In this document: positions 26,400-38,445 of the stretch, in pieces | Layout: each line of letters begins with the position of its first letter | Numbering within the stretch: position 1 is the stretch's first letter | Made by a program: the position numbers and the translations under genes | Assembly (NCBI GenBank): GCA_008508345.1 | Contig: QNGE01000964.1 | Location: 1-64,000 of the forward strand | Direction of reading: 5' to 3' | DNA from: Paragonimus westermani | Lineage: Eukaryota; Platyhelminthes; Trematoda; Plagiorchiida; Troglotrematidae | DNA length: 64,000 bases | The notes under the pieces: model-generated | Told to the model about the DNA's origin: nothing | Seen by the model: the letters and a program-made list of their open reading frames with translations, nothing else | Database searches by the model: none

Positions 26400-28215
26400 T
26401 TGGGTGACTGTAAGCAGTCTACTGCAGCAGGCCGTGAAAACTTCACTTGCTCTCGCCCCGGATCTACCATATATTCAGAGAGCGGTTGGAAAATTGCACA
26501 GTGGAAAGGCTGCAGGTGAGAACAAACTGCCAGGTGAAATAGTGAAGAATGGCGAAACAGCGTTGGGACGTGCTTTGTTATGGCTGGTTTACTTTATCTG
26601 GAAGCAGGGAATGTTGTCACAAGAGCTAAAGGATGTCTCATTTTGACGTTTATTTGAAGGTGAGGGTAGCAATTAATGCCAATTTGGACACTGTGGTATT
26701 AGTCTGCTGAGCTGTACAAGCAGTTCGTGCGCAAGGATCTTTTTGAACCGAATGAGTGGGGACCTCCTAGGGGCCAGTGTTCTTGAGCAACAATGTGGAT
26801 TCCGGCCGAATCGCAGTACGATCGACCTGGTGTTCGCTGCTCGGCCGGTTAGGGAGGAGTGGCGGGAACGCAACTAGCCCCTGTATACTCTCCTCGTGAA
26901 TTTTACCAAGGCCTTTGATTCCGTTAGCCGCAGACAGTTGTGGACAGATCTTGGTAAGGTTAGATGCCCAAGTGAGTTCGTCAATTTGATTAAAATGTTG
27001 CATGTGAACATGAAGGCGAAAGTACAATCGTGTTGACCGATCTCTGATGACTCTGACATCGTCACTAGCGTTAACCATGATTGCCCTAGCCCCAACCTTA
27101 ACCCGTTTACATTTGACTCCCATGCTGACAGTTCCACTTCAGCACTCGGTGGAGGACGGCGTTGAGGTGGAATACCACAGGGACGAACACCTGCTGAACA
27201 TTCGACGTTTCAGCGCCCCTAACAGCCTACATGTTTCAACGAGGCGCAAACTTCTGTTCACACGTAACAGAGTACTTTTCGCAAACAATGGAGACGAACC
27301 ACGGCGAGTAGCCACAGCTTCCAACTTTAGACTGGATATCAACACAGGAAAATCATTTTCTTTCTTTCAGCATTCTTCAGGCAGAAGTGCTTTTCCTCCA
27401 CTTGCGTCTCAGATTTGCATCAATGGAGACGTTGTCGACAGCTGCGCAGATTTCTAGTATTTGGGTAGCAACTTATCAACAGGTTTATTCGAGGACCGCA
27501 AGTTACGGGCTCCTGTGGCAAGGCTGGTTTTGCATTCGGACGTCTTGAAATATTTTTGAAAGAACCACAGTATGAAGATGAACACTAAGCTCTGTGTCTA
27601 CTGCTCAATGGTGATGTCTATATTGTTGCACGGCACTGAAACCCGGGCATTGTATCAGCGGAGCGTGCAATATCTGAGCTGTTTTAATCCACAATATATA
27701 AGACGCCTCTCAGGTATCCGGTGGTTAAACATGACTCCAAACACTGAGGTAACGCAGCGAGCGGACATGGGCGAGATGGAAGCCATGCTGATGCTGAATC
27801 AGCTTTGTTGGCTGGGTTAAGTCCGTGGAATGGACGCGACCGGATTCCGAGTCGACTGCTGTACGGCCAATTGGAATCAGGTAGGCGGAATCCTGGTCAT
27901 TAAGAGCGGACATGCCGTGATGTCATTCTGGAAAGTATTCCGCTTTTTAACATTCATCTTGCGAAGATTTAGTGTTGAACGCGATGATTGGGAATAATAT
28001 GATCGGATTGGGTGTCTGCAAGTTCAGTGAAGAGTTATTGCGCGTCTGAGGACGAAAGCGCGTTGTACTCAAGGGAACAACCGGTGTCATAGGTCGTGGT
28101 AATATGACTATATGGCGGTGCGATCTGTGCGGCTGCGAATGCGTTGGCTGCTTCAGATTAGTAAGCCACCAACCTACTCACAGAACATCGTCGACCGAGA
28201 GACAACAAGTATGTT
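26400..28215 (+). mobile_element. RTE/CR1-type LINE relic with C2H2-like tail
   Basis: Broken plus-strand frames follow a LINE RT in order. AVGKLHSGKAAGENKLPGEI (near 26485-26545) is the typical start of the RT domain. ECQCGFRPNRSTIDLVFAA-like text follows (near 26785-26845), then LYTLLVNFTKAFDSVSRRQL (near 26880-26940), which carries the first catalytic Asp. The middle of the palm, with the YADD box, is degraded. EVEYHRDEHLLNIRRFSAPN lies near 27160-27220, TKLCVYCSMVMSILLHGTET near 27590-27640, and NTEVTQRADMGEMEAMLMLN near 27735-27800. The tail (near 28105-28185) reads WRCDLCGCECVGCFRLVSHQ followed by PTH, a zinc-finger-like Cys/His cluster. It belongs to the same family as the minus-strand relic at 13.2-15.2 kb. 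Confidence 0.75.
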
Positions 28216-28219
28216 GGGC

Positions 28220-31200
28220 CCAATAAGTTGTATCAGTTATGTTCACCGCTCCTGTTCGCATTGACCAACGACCACCTTCGATTTTTAAGTCACCCGCTTC
28301 CCTTTTCAGAAACCTGGGTGTTTGTCGTCTCATACCTTTCTTTTTGCTGGTGTGCTGTATGGTGATTGTCCTGTTTGGTTCCTTCCGGTGCAACCTTGCA
28401 TTTGTTTTTCTTCCAGATATTCTCTACAGTGCACTAACGAATACTTATGTGATGTACAAGTTTTTGTACAATATATTCAATATTTTTCTGCTCGACTCAG
28501 ATTTTATCATTGGGGTCTCTCTATTTACTTCCCGAGATGTGGGGATTTCCGTTTCGTTCTATCCCGCCAATTGGCTAACCAGCATTGGTCATCTGAACCA
28601 CAAGGGTCTCACTAATACGTTCCATGGTCTTAATCCTTCGAGTTTACACTGGGTATGTGGTGTGTTTGGGTGGAACCATAAGTGGTGCGGTGCAAACTAC
28701 CTGTCAATATTCTGCAAGAAAAATCCAAATTCCGTTAATACCCTTTTGTTTCGCGAATGAACCGTAGCAACTTTACCGACTGTACTCCCACTGAGTCTAG
28801 TGACATTAGCGCGAAATATGAATCTTTTTCGAGACTGTCCATGATTAAGATGAAGAACAAAATGGGCTGTCGGTTTTCGCAACGTTTTCTTTCAGAGCAG
28901 GTAAATACCACATATTACTTTACCACGAGTAAATCGGAATCACTCAACGTCCGAAAGGTCGAAGTCTCTTTGGCGCAGAGTGCTTGGCTTTGGCTGACTT
29001 CTGCTTAGCAGTTCACCAACTAAAAGGTGAAACCAAACCACACTTTTGGCGAACTCACTTTAGGAGTGGAACAGACCAAGAACTCGGAAGGCCTATTAGA
29101 ATGTGAAAGACTAACAGTCTCATCGTCTGAATAAAGGATTTTATTCGTATACCCAGACTAATTGGAACGAGATAACCTGGACGACAGGAAAATACTATGG
29201 AACACAGACGAGGAGCTAAGAACTGGAGTGAGTTGAAACCACACTAGCAAGCACAGGAGGCCTGAACGCTTCCTGATACTATAAAGTGATGACGGTTCTA
29301 TTGGCGCTTGTGCCGAAATGTGACCGAAAGAAAGAAGTTAGCTGACATTTCTTAATCGCCTTGTGGGTCCTCTGAACCACCGAGACTTAGAAATGTAATT
29401 AATCTCAGTGTTCTCCTGCCGAAATGAAAGAGTATATAAAGATGATAATATCTGGTTTATCAATGTAAACTCGCACGAGCGTTCAAATCGGCCCATTGTA
29501 TCAGACAACAAATCGAGTTTGTCCATTTATCCAAACTCAATTCATGGAGTGCCTTTGGAGTCATTTTGAGCAAGATGCTCTTAGGGATATATAACTGTAA
29601 ACTCTGTCAGCGAGGTTGATGGTTTCATTGTGTCGTCTTTAGGAGCAGAGGGCGCGGTAGATGGTGTAAAAAACATTGTGGATGAGTGGCTAGGAACTTG
29701 ATTCATGTGAACTGGACATCGCCTGCAAAAGATCATAGCTTTCACATCCATATAGACATTTTGTTCAATCCTTTTTGAAAAGAAGCATTACACACACCTT
29801 TTTCCATTGTTAAAATGTGTCAGTAACGCATGTTCATGACGCGATTGGAATTTGAAATCCCATCAATTCTTTATGAAACAACCTCGTTGAACACCGTGAC
29901 GCTGACTTCACATCAGGCAACCACCAAATCATCACATCCGAGTTGTCAGCCACAGTCCCACGTGAGTAATACCGAAGTTGTTTGATCGAATCGAGAATAT
30001 GATCATAGTTCAAATCCTGATTATGGTGACAGTCTGTACTACAGACGAGATCTAGTAAGGGTAAAGCTTGAGCTTGGTGCTCCTTTTTAAAATGGGTCGC
30101 CTGGAGTGTCCACGTGAATGAGAAGCTGCAAACATTTGAGGTGTGTGTGTGCTGTCGGAGTTTTAATAACAGTTGTCAAGTGGTTATTAAATGGTTTTTA
30201 ATGCACGATGAATCTAGTTTCATTTTGAGACATCGGACGCAGTTACTTCAGTTTCGCGTCACCTGTTCCAACCACTGCAGCCCAGTAGTTGGGATGCATG
30301 AGTAAGAGAAATTGGTGCTAACAGACTGGGGTTTCTAAGCCGTATTCCGATCGCTTGTGCAGCCCTCAATAATTGAAGTCCCATTCCTCAGGTGTGAAGT
30401 GGTAGATCAGTTTAAGTGCAACGCCCACTTTAGCCCCCTAATCACAAGTGACCTACTGGACTGAAATTACACCGACATTCCTTCATTACTATCTGGTCAT
30501 TAAACAGAAAGACGTGGTTTTCACGAATTCCTTTTGATAGGTAGTTTGACGTGCGACCGAAGTAATTGACTCCATAGGAACAAGAACGGAACGGAATAGG
30601 CACGACGCTATTTATTGTGCGTTGCGAGTTATAAAATCATTGCGGTATTCATTTTGACAGTATTTTTGTGTGTAGAAGGTCTAGAACATTTCGTCTAGCA
30701 GGCCATCAGTACAAATATTACTGGTTCACTTTACTAGGTATCTTGTCAACTTCTGTTGCTACTTCACTAGTAAAGGCTGTGAAAATGAATGTACTGACCA
30801 ATCACAATCGTTCTTCAGCGTAGATTTCACTGAATTGATCCATCTGGAGGGCTAAACAGAGCCTTAACAAATTATTGGCCTTCCAGTATGCTCTACTTCC
30901 ATGGGGAATCCCAGCCTTTTGTGGTCTGTTTCAGCTAGTGGCAACAGTGAATCGACAACTGTCTTAACACAACTGGTGAACGAAGCTCGCGTATTTGCAT
31001 TCACGTACGTTATCGGGTTTCAAAACTACGGGGCGAGTGAACAGTATCCATTTTCACCTCATTTAATTTATGTTTAACTGATGACAAGTTACACGAAATC
31101 GCAGTAATCTTCATCGGTAATATAACAATAAAATTATACTTATACCTTGTCAGGAACCATTCATTACTAGTGCTACAATATCTACATATTCATTAGGTTC

Positions 31201-34200
31201 AATCAGGCTCCAAAAAGGACTAGTTTACCCGGTTTCGACTTCTGATGAGCTATTCAGGTACAGCTAAATAACATGTGATCTGCCGTTGGAACAACCACTC
31301 ATATTTTCCGCATATTTATTCGTAGGACGTAACGCTTATTGGACATGGTGTAATGGAACAAAACTGGATTGCAGATACAAATGCCAAAGGTTGAAATACG
31401 TCAGTAATTCCAAACGTGAAAAATAAGCTTTTGCTCAGTCGGAAGTGAATAGCAAAGTAGTTCGAAGTTTAGAAAAAGCAGGCGAGCGTCCGTATTCACC
31501 ACCTAACTTGTCCACGCACGAGGCATAAAGAAATCTAACACGTGACCACAAAAAAATCGATTAGGTCAACTGAGCTGCGCTAGAAGACTGATAGATCAGG
31601 TAAATCCGCAGCATATCGATTGTTCTTATGAAAGTGAAATTAACGAAAACTATAAAGTATTCGCTGTTATTCGAAGACAGCATCATTTAAGTGACCGAGA
31701 AGATAAATCAAAAGTCGAGGAATTCATGACCCAACCTGACTAATCATGAGTAAATGAGAACCATACAGCAGCAAGATTTCCACAATAATGACGTTATTTT
31801 ATGCAATGAATTCTTTAGTTTTTGGGCTGTTGGGTGGCTTTTTATGCAGGTGCATAAGACAGCTAGGTTACTGAGGGTGAATGATGCAGGACAATGGTAG
31901 ATATATGACGTATATGATAGAAAAATTAAAAATACGCTGTCCACAAACTACAAGGAGAGCAGGGCAGAATACACTTCGTCCGTGCGCTCATCAACCATTT
32001 CGAAAATCATTGTGGATTGTTTTTTCACAAACAAAAATGATCACACCATCCTGTAAATATCAGCCTCCAGCTTGGCTGTGGTAAACAATGACATTCAAGG
32101 TTGTTCTCACAAACATCCACATAGATTGCAATGTGTTGCCAGCACACCATTCAAACGTCATCGATCCATGTTTGGTCACATACTGTCGGAGAAATTGGAG
32201 CCATGAGGGACGATGCTCGATGCCTCGTGATTGGCCAGGCTTACCGATCTGTCCGATGGGTAACTCACTGAGTTATGCCAGTGTTCTAAGGAGTCAGGTT
32301 ACACTCAAAATGGTATCGCAAGCTACCGGTCCGGTTTACACCCGTAGCTAGAAGCGCTGGACATTAATGATGTTGGACAGTTAACGAAACAAGATATGGC
32401 AGTGATCGTATTGCAGCCTTATTCTGATAAGAGCCACCACTATAAAAAAAATTGCAATTTTGTTCAGAAAGCCGCTTTACAACAGACTCAGTATTTCGAC
32501 AGTTCGTGGTGTCTTACAATCTGTTCTAACGGTAATAAAGATATCGAAATGTGTCGCTCGCGTACATAAGGTTCAGTGACAAATAAGTTTAAACTGCCGT
32601 TTATGTGAAACGATCGATTCCAACTATAAAGTGTAGACAAGCGAGAATTTGCTATAGTATGACTTCCATCGCACTCACATCATCCGGTGGGTTAACTCAT
32701 TCTATTGCAGAAGGAACGATGCACACGCGCACACACAGAGATTCCAGAAATCATCATCACAGACAACAGCACATCAGTGGTTCACACTGATTATTAACTG
32801 CCATACAACCGTGAAGAAAAAAGCAAACCCAATGTAGGAAGAGAAGAAGGGAATGGGGTGGGACACAACTATTAAAAAACCTCTGCACCTATATTCAAAA
32901 ATTCAACATGAAGGCGCCTACACCTTGCAAACAAACAACCGAGGTGTAAGTGAATGTAAGGTGGCATCAGTGAGACAGTTTCCTTACGAATTTCACTGTC
33001 CCGCGTCACTGACTGCACTCAATTAAATAAACCACTCACATTCTAACAAACGCGTCTTGATTGTGATACTTTTCTTTCTGGTCTGGTCAAAAACCTGATA
33101 AGCTGACAAGCCACCAGACTGCAACACATGTCTGATCAAGAATAGTAAACAAACATTCAAATGCCTATGAGACAGTCGTGTTCTTGTTTGCTAGTTCATT
33201 AGATTGACTGGAATAATATCACAACACGAACGTGGCCACCGGTGGACTAGCGATTTTGCGTGGCTATTGAGATCAATGGTGTATTCCACTGAGGTGTGCT
33301 TCTTATAAGTACTGCTCTTTCCACACTGGGTCACGCTGATTGTCTTAGGTGGCACTGAGAGAGGTGGGTGATGGTATTTTGGCTGTAGATTTTTTGAGGG
33401 GTTTAAGGATAGGTCATCAAAACCAGGATTATTTCGTCGGACCCACTTCGACATCACATCTCGTCACTATGGGATTGAACATGGAAAGACACACTGAAAA
33501 TGAATAAAGATCGACATAGCACACATAGGTGCAACACTTCAGTTGACTGCGTTTCGGCTTGGTTGTTTGGGTTTTTCAATTTTGACCTGATAAATCATTA
33601 TTTTTCGAAATTAAAAGACGAATCACACCAAGTTTTCCAAAGCAAGACTTGGTACATTCCGATTACATATTCAGGCAGGTACTTAACTTCAGAAATCGTA
33701 ACGAAGATCCAGAGGGTGGGATTAATGGCTTGAAAGACAAGACGAACAGGCCAGTCTGCCAAAAATACGGAAATAGTGGTTACTTGGAGAGCTGCATTTC
33801 CAGTACGAATGTACTTTGAACGTACAGGAGGAATGTGGCGTCCAATATCCGAAGCTCGAACACACCGAAGGATGTAGCTCTAGTTGTTTCAAATGATAGG
33901 GCAAGCGCCACAAAACTCTGAATTTGTGACCTGATCGGGAAAAGAGCTTTTCTACTTATGATGTTGAGAACTCTCCGTCAGCCTCCATACAACCATCAGA
34001 TGCTTATATTCGTGCCACCGGTCATTTGGGAATGTGCTCTTTGATGTCAGTAGCTAGTCTTCGGTTTGACCTCTTCATATAGTTCATGCCGAGGTTACAC
34101 GGTTGAAGCTGACAGCGTTTGTAACCAACGGCTTGAACTACCAAAATGTGTTCAGCCTGGCAGGCGACATTAAGTGTTTTAATTAAAGTAGTTAATTATG

Positions 34201-37200
34201 CTGACCGCCTAATGATGTTATTCAGCTGCCACTTGTATCGCTGATTAATTTCCAACGCGGCAAATGCTCAGTTAGCACGTAAAGCTCATGATCATCGTAG
34301 ACTACCTTACCCTATTAACTGTTATGCTAGTCATGCATGTGGTGTTTTGAGATGGCGTTGCGAGACGGTCGCAGTGTTCACGCGATCACCCTAGTCGACA
34401 GGCCAAACAACGCAACTTTGTATACCTCATCGTCACAAACAGACCCCGCTTCGGAACCACCGGACTTCAGTAGCAATCGGACGTACTTCCGTCCCTACAC
34501 ATGTCAAAGGCAAACCAAAGTAACATATGCTTTCGTTATTTCCCCTACATTCTCAGTAATATTAAAGACTGGTGAAAGTGTGTTACCAAAATAGATAGAA
34601 CGTCTCACAGTCTCCATAGGAAAACGACTCCGTCAGAAAATAGCGCACTAAAGACGTAAGCATTTTATACTGATCAGCCGAATACTTCACTTCATTCAGC
34701 ATGCTCTACATGTTTTTTGACAGAGTGTGAGTGAAAAGCAGTATTAATTGTACACTATGCCGATCAACTTATCACCAAGGGAAGCATTAAGGTAAACAGG
34801 ATTCTTTGGTACACCTTCCTGAAAGTACCAAATGACAGGTTTGAACGAGAAGGGAGAGAGAAGACAGTCCTAGCAAATACAGGGTTAGGTGAAGACAGTC
34901 GGTGGAAATATTCGCAACTTCCCACCATCCTTTTAGTCTAAGCACATAATGGTCTTGAAAGACTCACAGTATTCTAAGGAACTCCTTAAAGAGAAAGGCT
35001 GTCCCAGATAATACTACGGAAGGTCGATTAAATTATAGACTGTGAGTTCAAGAAACTCATGACAGTCAGGTGTCAAAGTGTTGACGATCCAATTTCCAGG
35101 GAATGTACAGCATTTAATCAGTGCATGTGCCATCAAGTCAGAATCTTATCCACTCAGTGAAGTTGTTTTTCTTTCGATCTGAAGGATCACGTTAAAGCCA
35201 TACTCATGGAGTTTCTGCTTTGTGATTGTCTTACTATCTTCGGATCACCTTAAGTAACGTTCTATCACCACACGTGAATAAAGAAAACGAGAGGAGGTCT
35301 TGCGAAGGAGCCCATTTAAGTTTCAACAGTTTACACTGAAGAGCTACCCAGTCTTCTGACAGAGACTCTCAGAGTGTAATAAAAGAGTACGTTGGCCACG
35401 TCGATTACGAATAGCTAGCAACAAACGAATCATTTTTCATAAATGATTTAATTAACAGTAGACAGACGATCAAAATAATCAAGATTGAAAAAGAATAGCA
35501 CTACAGTTGTTGGGTAAATAGACTGACTTCATCTCATTCGGTATTCCGTTCAACTATTGCTCACGATCTCTCTGTGGACTTTTGAGGGCATTCGCCCAAG
35601 TTTTCCGCCGACTATTATCATACTCAGAGATACATGGAGCCGGACCATTCAGCCAACAGCTTCAATGAAGTGATATATAAACACTTCTACACAGCTGTAT
35701 AGCTTCCTCGAAACACATAGGTTATTAAAATAAACAGTCAAATTGGTTATTAATATTATTATTTCGAAGTATGTTAGGTTTTTGTAGCTTTCTTATCTAT
35801 AACTGCCAGCAATCAGTCGTTTCTAACGTAATCCTCATTAGAATTTCACCTGACTATCTTAAATTCACGAGATGATGATTCTTGCGCAAGCGACACTGGC
35901 GGCATAAAGACCACAAGATGCATCAGTTTGCAAGAGTATCATCAGCAGTTGTTTTCGTACAACAAGCATATCATCCAGCGCCTCTGTTCGGGTGAAAAAC
36001 AACATTTTGAGTGCTCATATCGTAAGGAGCTTTGAAGGCATCTAGGTGGGTTTCAGACACTCGATAGAAGCACCAATTCGCGCGTCTTCCGAAGCATAAG
36101 AAATACTTTTGATTGGAACGTACACCGATATATTGCTTCTTTGTGCTGACACAACTCAAACGGTGTAAAAATTTTAAATATAACTTCGCAACTCAAACGG
36201 TGTAAAAATTTTAAATATAACTTCGCAACTACTTATTAGCACCTAATACGACAGGCATTTTACTGTAAACTTCACTACGATCCCAACTTCACTCTAGAGA
36301 CAAGATTCAGGTTATGAGTTCCGGGATACTCCACGAAATGCTAATCGTTTAGAAGTAAACCTCAGTAGATGGTTGTTAAAACTGCAGACAGAAGCCTCAG
36401 AGATGGAATACATATCAAGCTGAAAATGTGTGCAAATACTTGCAAAAACATCTTGTTGGCCTGTCTGAAAGCATCACCTCTCTTGGCTTTAAAAAACAAT
36501 TATCACATCAGATATCGCCTGAAGGTCCATGGAGAGCAGATAAAACCAAAACAGAAGAGGTGAACAAAAAACAACTGGATGATGCAAATACGGAAGAGGG
36601 TTTTAAATTCGGATGCTTCCCTGTTAGTTGTGTTACAAAAGAAAGTTTGTGTGAGGAATTTTACTCGAATCGTACAGTGCGAAATGACGGAAGGTAGGGT
36701 GCTCTTACAGAATCCACCTCACTTCCGACGTCTCAACGATTCTACTCATTTTGCTGCAAAAGTCTGGCGTAATATGGGGGCTTAGTTAGTATGACAGGTA
36801 TATAGAACCCCCATTACTGCTGTACAAAGTGGATGTAGTCAAAACTATACTAGGCGTCCGCATAATAATGAACAATCTTTGACCTTACAGAAAAATACAG
36901 GCGGTGATGATCAACTAAGTGGGCGGGCCTAGTGCTCGGTATTTAAAGTTAAATCTTTTCCCAAATTTTTCACTCTTCGGAGGGCATTGGGGTTACAATC
37001 ATGAATATAACTTAGTAGTACGTTCATAGGATCGTAATCATTGATTGAGTTTATCTAGGCAAGCATAAGTATAGTATGAAACCCTACGTATTCAACTGTT
37101 TTCCGTCCGATTGCTCCATTGTACGTGGAATTATCTGGCGGAGCCTTAGGCCATTCGTGTCAGCTCAGTGTGTAAGGTCTACAATCATATACCTTAGACA

Positions 37201-37290
37201 GAATGTTTTCACTGAGGTTGCGCAAACCATCCGTCTCTCACTTTTTGTGGGCCTCATGGTGGTCCATAAACTTTTTCCATAGATGTATAT
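28220..37290. other. No recognisable gene
   Basis: About 9 kb with no identifiable exon or element. The 173-codon plus-strand frame at 28239-28760 is hydrophobic, has no recognised domain and directly follows a dead LINE; I do not count it as a gene. The frame at 34337-34594 has balanced composition, but I cannot assign it or find partner exons. A 37-bp tandem duplication lies at 36153-36230. Confidence 0.4.
36153..36230 (+). repeat. 37-bp tandem duplication (2.1 copies)
   Basis: The unit beginning AACTCAAACGGTG and ending TAACTTCGC is present at 36153-36189 and again at 36190-36226 with no mismatch, followed by AACT. The identity suggests a recent replication-slippage event or a local assembly duplication. 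Confidence 0.95.
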
Positions 37291-37292
37291 TA

Positions 37293-37625
37293 GGCAGCCT
37301 CGTTTGTGTGTTGTGTAGTGCGTACACTCGGAGACAAAAGGACAGGTCTCATCGCCAGAAAGACGACGAACCAGCAGCGACTGTTGGGCCAGTATGTACG
37401 GACTATGGGGGAAGTGTAACCAGGGCGAATGACAACGTACTATGACCCAGTGCGTGTGAATGCTCGTCAGCCGTTCAAATGAGTGTACGTGTTCGTGGTC
37501 CTATGTGTTAACATAACCTGCACGGGAGTTTGTGCATTAAACAACTTCGTGGACCAAAAGTCTTTTGCGGTCACAACACTATGATACATATTGTAGCGAG
37601 AAGGCGTCCAATAAAGCACAATCCT
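37293..37625 (+). repeat. Dispersed repeat, copy 2
   Basis: Partner of 21327-21670 in the same orientation, with the shared landmarks listed there. This copy ends near CCAATAAAGC, which contains an AATAAA. That could mean the right edge is the 3' end of a transcribed element (inference). Confidence 0.6.
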
Positions 37626-37789
37626 TATTGCCCAATACGCTAGTCCTCATGCCACACGCGCGCTCGCGTTTATTGGTCATCATTCCGGACCACAACACCC
37701 CCGGGTTTCCGCTCACGCATCGTGTGCACTTCTGCTCGGTTTATGTGCCTGATAGGCGCCGTCTATCGGGTTTTCTGCCTGCCATTTTT

Positions 37790-38110
37790 CGCCTGTTGGT
37801 CCGATTTCGTTGAACGATGACTCGTCAAGTTGCTCTTGTTCTCCTCCATCTATCTCCATTGGTCTCTGAACGTAGTCCACGACCGGTTCGCGATATTCCT
37901 GCGAATGTTGGAATAATAGCGCCTCCGATTTCATCGTCCCCTCTCTTTTCCCTGCCCTGTCTCGCCTGTTGGTCCGATCCAGTCGAGCGATGACTCACCC
38001 GGTCGCCCTCGCCGTCCCCGATCCGCTCGCTGTGGGGGTTTTGGACGTGCCTCCCACACGCGTGGAGGTATTCCGCCGAGTGTTGGAATACCCACACCTC
38101 CGGCCTGAGT
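37790..38110 (+). repeat. GC-rich tandem repeat, 173-bp period, about 1.9 copies
   Basis: CGCCTGTTGGTCCGAT begins both units, at 37790 and 37963. Further shared blocks are GATGACTC, and TTCCTGCGAATGTTGGAATA against TTCCGCCGAGTGTTGGAATA, each followed shortly by CCTCCG. The second unit is richer in G, C and CG dinucleotides than anything nearby. The 30 bases before unit 1 resemble the end of a unit, so the array may once have been longer. Both units stay open in several frames, but no protein family is recognised. Confidence 0.8.
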
Positions 38111-38294
38111 ATCCATTACAGTATGACAGTATCTGAGTTGATAGCATTGCTACTCACAGTTTTACAGGTAGAAAGCGTCCGCCAGTTTTGAGTTTAAATA
38201 ACTGAATCAGAAGACCTACTTTATAAGATGGCAATACTTTTGTACGCTTCCGTCATTTGTTAAAGATGGAAGCAGTGAATTAGAAAGATAATTA

Positions 38295-38445
38295 ACTATT
38301 GAAAAGCAGATTGAGAATAATACAACGTTATGAGTAAGCTGTGATACACTACGTTTCAATCACCTCGGGTGGCCTTCCTCAGGAGGTGGAACGTAGAGTA
38401 TTACAACTTGCTCATTGTGTTATTCTCAATCTCCTTTTCAATAAC
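38295..38445. repeat. Inverted repeat at the 5' end of PLE-3
   Basis: The left arm (about 38295-38357) and right arm (38388-38445) are imperfect reverse complements around a 30-base centre. For example CTATTGAAAAGCAGATTGAG on the left pairs with CTCAATCTCCTTTTCAATAA on the right. It ends immediately before the ATG of the PLE-3 frame. The arms match 51225-51300 in PLE-4, so this is part of the element's pseudo-LTR and not a separate palindrome. Confidence 0.8.
38352..38382 (-). ncRNA. Hammerhead-like motif in PLE-3 pseudo-LTR
   Basis: The minus strand reads CTGAGGA, then a possible stem II (CACC, CGA loop, GGTG), then GAAACG. CTGANGA and GAAA are the two conserved core strings of hammerhead ribozymes. 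Stems I and III do not close convincingly, so this is a relic or a shared family motif, not a demonstrated ribozyme. Confidence 0.4.

Noticed and set aside
28239..28760. 173-codon hydrophobic plus-strand frame as a membrane protein
   Set aside because: No domain, no partner exons and no good splice context; it directly follows a dead LINE. Open length alone is weak evidence.
30005..30025. B-box-like GTTCAAATCCTG as a tRNA gene
   Set aside because: No acceptor stem, A box or cloverleaf can be formed with the flanking 80 bases.
37825..38116. Minus-strand frames across the GC-rich repeat as a repetitive protein
   Set aside because: Several frames on both strands are open together because of high GC; unit lengths are not multiples of three (173), so a coding repeat would shift frame.
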